Made by a program: the position numbers and the translations under genes
Shown here: piece by piece, positions 6,534 through 8,747 of the stretch
Position numbering within the stretch: position 1 is the stretch's first letter
How the letters are laid out: each line of letters begins with the position of its first letter
Source of the DNA: Hyphomicrobiales bacterium
Lineage (GTDB): Bacteria; Pseudomonadota; Alphaproteobacteria; Rhizobiales; Xanthobacteraceae
Direction of reading: 5' to 3'
Assembly (NCBI GenBank): GCA_003164375.1
Contig: PLTE01000291.1
Span: forward strand, 169 to 8,915
Length of the DNA stretch: 8,747 bases
The notes under the pieces: model-generated
Database searches by the model: none
What the model was told of the DNA's origin: nothing
What the model saw: only the letters and a program-made list of their open reading frames with translations

Positions 6534-6567
6534 AAAAACCACGCCTGCGACCTCTTGGCCGGGCGTG
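6534..6567 (-). terminator. Terminator-like hairpin with T-run in the cysS leader (candidate)
   Basis: Read on the minus strand, CACGCC and GGCGTG (6562-6567 and 6540-6545) form a GC-rich 6-bp stem with a 16-nt loop, followed after one G by five T (6538-6534). It points towards cysS and ends about 60 nt before it. It could end a short leader RNA or act in attenuation, but the loop is long and the stem short, so termination may be weak. Confidence 0.3.
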
Positions 6568-6778
6568 TCTAAAGTCTCGACGATGAGAAAAGACGGCCGC
6601 AGCCAGCGTTTTCGCTAGCGAATAATCTCCCGGCAAATGCCGAAGATATGGTCCTGACCCGTCACGGCGCGCACAATGGTCGAGGCGGCACATCGCGTCA
6701 AGGTCCATTCACCCGCAAAAGATGGGCAAAAAACGCGCAATGCCGGCCGGTATCGCCGTGTTGTCTCAAGGGCGTCAT

Positions 6779-6794
6779 TTAACGAAGGCTTAAC
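6779..6794. promoter_or_regulatory. Candidate CtrA binding box
   Basis: TTAA (6779-6782), seven bases, then TTAAC (6790-6794) is an exact match to the full-site consensus TTAA-N7-TTAA(C) of CtrA, the cell-cycle response regulator of alphaproteobacteria. It is 70 bp before the start of the small secreted protein gene, a fitting promoter position, and about 300 bp from cysS. The motif match is seen directly; regulation by CtrA is inferred. Confidence 0.5.
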
Positions 6795-6863
6795 CCTGCG
6801 GTCGCATTGTCGTGCGCGTTGAGGTCCGGATAACGGGCGATTTTCGCGCCGACTGGGGGAACC

Positions 6864-7175
6864 ATGCGTTACGTGATTGCGGCCGCCGCCGTCGCGGCAG
6901 TCCTTCTCAGTGCCGCCACAGCCCAGGCCGAAAAGCGCATGTTCATCATCGCCAACGATGCCGACGGCTACGGCATCGATCGTTGTTTGGCATCGGGCGC
7001 CCCCTGCGGCGAGACGGTGGCGAACTCGTACTGCCGCGCGCACGAATTCTCCCAATCATTGTCCTACCGCAAGGTCGACCGCGACGACATCACCGGCGCC
7101 ATCCCGACCGGCGGCCAGGACGCCTGCAAGGGCGGCAAGTGCGACGACTTAATCGCCATCGAGTGCTCACGCTGA
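6864..7175 (+). CDS. Small secreted protein with six cysteines, function unknown
   Basis: A 103-residue protein with a clear Sec signal peptide: basic start MR, hydrophobic core (about residues 4-17) and an AQA-EK cleavage site after residue 22. The mature 81 residues hold six cysteines (41, 48, 57, 88, 93, 101), an even number that suggests three disulfides in the periplasm or outside the cell. It is otherwise mixed in charge, with FIIANDADGYGIDRC (27-41) the most distinctive stretch. I have an impression of similar hypothetical proteins in Bradyrhizobium-like genomes but know no function. The ATG at 6864 follows GGGGGA after 3 bases, rather close for a Shine-Dalgarno. It stands alone between a CtrA-like box upstream and the marR gene 94 bp downstream. 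Confidence 0.8.
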   Translation: MRYVIAAAAVAAVLLSAATAQAEKRMFIIANDADGYGIDRCLASGAPCGETVANSYCRAHEFSQSLSYRKVDRDDITGAIPTGGQDACKGGKCDDLIAIECSR

Positions 7176-7269
7176 TCTGACGAAGCCGCTCCCCGAACAG
7201 CAAGACTGCGAGCGCGCGGTCGCGGCCGCTACCGTTGCGTGAGGCTGTAAGTTCGGCCATGTTTGCGCC

Positions 7270-7815
7270 ATGGCCGGTCAGCACGCGATAGAAGGCGATA
7301 TCCACGACAAGGCACCCGCCGCGGCGGCCGGCGACGAGGCGCCGTTGCGGCTCGAAGAGTTCCTGCCCTATCAGCTCAACGTGGTGTCGAACCTGGTCTC
7401 GCAGGCGCTGTCGCGGGTTTATTCGCGGCGCTACCGGATCGGCGTCCCGGAATGGCGGGTGCTGGTGACGCTCGGCCAGTTCGGCGTCATGACCGGCAAA
7501 GCCATCGGCGCCCATACCCACATGCACAAAACCAAGGTATCGCGCGCGGTGGCGATCCTGGAAAAGCGCAAACTCCTGCTGCGGCGCACCAACCGCGCCG
7601 ACATGCGCGAGTCGTTGCTGTCGCTGACCGCGCCCGGCCGCACGATGTATGAGGAACTGGCGCCGCACGCCCTTGATTTCGCGCGCCGGCTCACGGAGAT
7701 TCTCGCCCCGGGGGACAGAGTAGCGTTCAATCGCGCCTTGCGGCAGATCATCGATCGATCGGCCCAACTCGCTGCCGAAGCCGTCGAGCCCGGCGGCACC
7801 GGGGACCATGCGTGA
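7270..7815 (+). CDS. MarR-family transcriptional regulator
   Basis: A 181-residue dimeric winged-helix DNA-binding protein. After a variable alanine-rich N-terminus (1-26) the MarR fold begins: GVPEWRVLVTLGQFG (58-72) is the usual second helix, MHKTKVSRAVAILEKRKLL (85-103) the recognition helix, and RRTNRADMRESLLSLTAPGR (105-124) the wing. It probably represses its own operon and responds to an aromatic ligand, as most MarR proteins beside catabolic genes do. Its stop overlaps the GTG of the downstream GST gene (GTGA), so the two are co-expressed. The start is uncertain: there is no Shine-Dalgarno before the ATG at 7270 and no other in-frame start before an upstream TGA at 7240, so it may be leaderless or start inside at a later codon. 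An out-of-frame ATG at 7259 opens a ten-codon frame across the start. Confidence 0.9.
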   Translation: MAGQHAIEGDIHDKAPAAAAGDEAPLRLEEFLPYQLNVVSNLVSQALSRVYSRRYRIGVPEWRVLVTLGQFGVMTGKAIGAHTHMHKTKVSRAVAILEKRKLLLRRTNRADMRESLLSLTAPGRTMYEELAPHALDFARRLTEILAPGDRVAFNRALRQIIDRSAQLAAEAVEPGGTGDHA

Positions 7816-8447
7816 AGCTTTATTCGTATTACCGATCTTCGGCCGCGTACCGCGTGCGCATCGCGCTTAATCTCAAAGGTATTGCCTACGAGACGGCGCC
7901 GGTCCACCTCATCAAGGAGGGCGGCCACAACAAGCGGCCGGAATTCCGCGCCGTCAATCCGCAAATGCGGGTCCCGGTACTGGTCACGCCGGCCGGAAAT
8001 GTGTTGATCCAGTCGCTGGCCATCATCGAATATCTCGACGAGACCCATCCCGAGCCGGCGCTGTTGCCCAAAGATCCGATCGACCGCGCCAATGTGCGCG
8101 CGCTTGCCGAGTTGATCGCCTGCGACATCCATCCGCTCAACAATACCAGCCCGCTGCGGTATCTGAAGCACGCCATGGGCCAGGAGCAGAGCGCGATCGA
8201 CGCCTGGTACCACCACTGGGTGATCGTGGGTTTCGAGGCGCTGGAAGCCTTGATCGCTCCAGGCCCTTATGCGTGCGGCGAACAGGTCACGCTCGCCGAC
8301 CTTTGCCTGGTGCCGCAGGTCAATAATGCCAGGCGGCTGAAAGTGCCGCTGGACAAATTTCCCAAGATCTTAGGCGTCGACCGCGCCTGCCTCGCGCTTG
8401 CCGCCTTCGACCGCGCGCGGCCGGAAAATCAACCCGATGCGGAGTGA
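7812..8447 (+). CDS. maiA: Maleylacetoacetate isomerase (zeta-class glutathione S-transferase)
   Basis: A 211-residue cytosolic, glutathione-dependent isomerase. It would convert maleylacetoacetate to fumarylacetoacetate in tyrosine/homogentisate breakdown. The zeta-class signature is seen as YRSSAAYRVRIALNLKG (residues 7-23), with Ser9-Ser10 at the glutathione site and alanine in place of the cysteine of eukaryotic SSCxxR, as is common in bacteria. Further marks are the cis-proline strand VPVLV (54-58), QSLAIIEYLDE (67-77), which binds glutathione, and CDIHPLNN (104-111) of the C-terminal helical domain. The start is GTG at 7812, fixed by the family N-terminus MKLYSYYRSS and overlapping the marR stop. 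A maleylpyruvate isomerase (gentisate pathway, NagL type) belongs to the same family and cannot be excluded; the usual partners (hmgA, fahA) are not in the window. Confidence 0.85.
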   Translation: MKLYSYYRSSAAYRVRIALNLKGIAYETAPVHLIKEGGHNKRPEFRAVNPQMRVPVLVTPAGNVLIQSLAIIEYLDETHPEPALLPKDPIDRANVRALAELIACDIHPLNNTSPLRYLKHAMGQEQSAIDAWYHHWVIVGFEALEALIAPGPYACGEQVTLADLCLVPQVNNARRLKVPLDKFPKILGVDRACLALAAFDRARPENQPDAE

Positions 8448-8592
8448 CGCTTTTCCCCTTCCCATTGGGGACGACGGCGCCCCCCTCCCCGCCTTGTTCC
8501 GCACGGCAGAGAGCGGCGCTTCACACTTTGGTCACCATTGCCGGGCTTATCCGCACGCACGCACGGACGGAAGCGGGGTCGGAAAGTCGATA

Positions 8593-8747
8593 ATGAGCAA
8601 GAAGCCGCGCGGCAAAGCGCTGTTCCACCCTGGCCGACGCAAGCCTCAATCGCTGCTGCAATTCGCGCTTTTTGCCGCCTGCGGCGTGCTGGCATGGTCC
8701 GCCGCCGCATTCGCGCAACAGACGCCCGCGCCGCCGGTGCCGCCTGC
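8593..8747 (+). CDS. Exported protein, N-terminus only (possibly IalB-like)
   Basis: The first 51 codons of a gene cut by the right edge. GGAAAG lies 6 bases before the ATG. The product has a basic N-terminus MSKKPRGKALFHPGRRKPQ, a hydrophobic stretch (about residues 20-40) and AFAQQ, giving a typical signal peptidase I site after AFA. The following residues are rich in Pro, Ala and Thr (QQTPAPPVPP), as in a flexible linker after a signal. Exported proteins of the invasion-associated locus B type in rhizobia often start this way, but so do many others, so this identity is only a guess. Confidence 0.7.
   Translation, partial: MSKKPRGKALFHPGRRKPQSLLQFALFAACGVLAWSAAAFAQQTPAPPVPP

Larger units (their letters stand above)
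6476..6863. other. 388-bp divergent intergenic region, cysS versus small secreted protein gene
   Basis: The region separates two divergent genes. On the cysS side it holds a hairpin next to the start codon, a 10-bp direct repeat and a hairpin followed by a T-run. The middle (6570-6775) shows nothing I can assign beyond a short AGCG-TTTT-CGCT inverted repeat at 6605-6616. On the other side is a TTAA-N7-TTAAC box. A minus-strand reading frame (6615-7055) crosses it but overlaps the secreted-protein gene and is arginine-rich, so it is not called. Confidence 0.5.

Noticed and set aside
6615..7055. 146-codon minus-strand frame between cysS and the secreted-protein gene
   Set aside because: It runs antisense through the signal-peptide gene, is arginine-rich and lacks motifs.
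7222..7229. GCGGCCGC palindrome before marR as operator
   Set aside because: An 8-bp GC palindrome is expected by chance at this composition, and MarR operators are usually longer imperfect palindromes.
8448..8592. Terminator after maiA
   Set aside because: CCCC and GGGG near 8455-8470 can form only a very short stem with no T-run, so no terminator is called. A short GCAC repeat near 8550-8565 is too small to mean much.

Overview
The window looks like ordinary chromosome from a GC-rich alphaproteobacterium. The likeliest home is the order Hyphomicrobiales (Rhizobiales), near Bradyrhizobium, Rhodopseudomonas, Pseudolabrys or other Xanthobacteraceae. This rests on protein flavour (an Atm1-type exporter, an alphaproteobacterial CysRS, citramalate synthase, a probable MarR-MaiA pair), on dense reverse-strand gene packing with ATGA overlaps, and on one intergenic palindrome of a type that recurs in those genomes. 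It is inference from the sequence; no search was run. I see no transposase, integrase, CRISPR array, rRNA or tRNA.

Left part (1-2205). An Atm1/HMT-type ABC exporter, cut by the left edge, points left. It is divergent from a LOG-family phosphoribohydrolase gene at 1603-2202. That gene runs head-on into the next operon with only 3 bp between stop codons.

Centre (2206-6475, minus strand). Six genes are packed as one likely operon, read right to left: cysS, a GNAT acetyltransferase, a 40-residue single-span membrane protein, a 36-residue single-span membrane protein, citramalate synthase (cimA) and a VOC-fold protein. The first two junctions are ATGA overlaps. The two tiny genes are easily missed but have good Shine-Dalgarno sites. 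Between them lies a 49-bp palindromic repeat. The cysS gene has a marked GC drop in its C-terminal third, beginning just after the KMSKS loop, which suggests a mosaic gene.

Spacer 6476-6863. Near cysS there are a hairpin, a 10-bp direct repeat and a hairpin followed by a T-run (read on the minus strand). Further right is a perfect TTAA-N7-TTAAC site, the CtrA full-site consensus, about 70 bp before a small secreted protein gene.

Right part (6864-8747, plus strand). A six-cysteine secreted protein of unknown function is followed by a MarR-family regulator whose stop overlaps the GTG start of a zeta-class GST, probably maleylacetoacetate isomerase (tyrosine/homogentisate breakdown). The last gene, cut by the right edge, starts with a signal peptide and a Pro/Ala-rich stretch.

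No obvious new defence or mobile system is present. The most rewarding items are the two micro-proteins with the repeat, the mosaic cysS, the candidate CtrA box with its secreted Cys-rich target, and the structured cysS leader.
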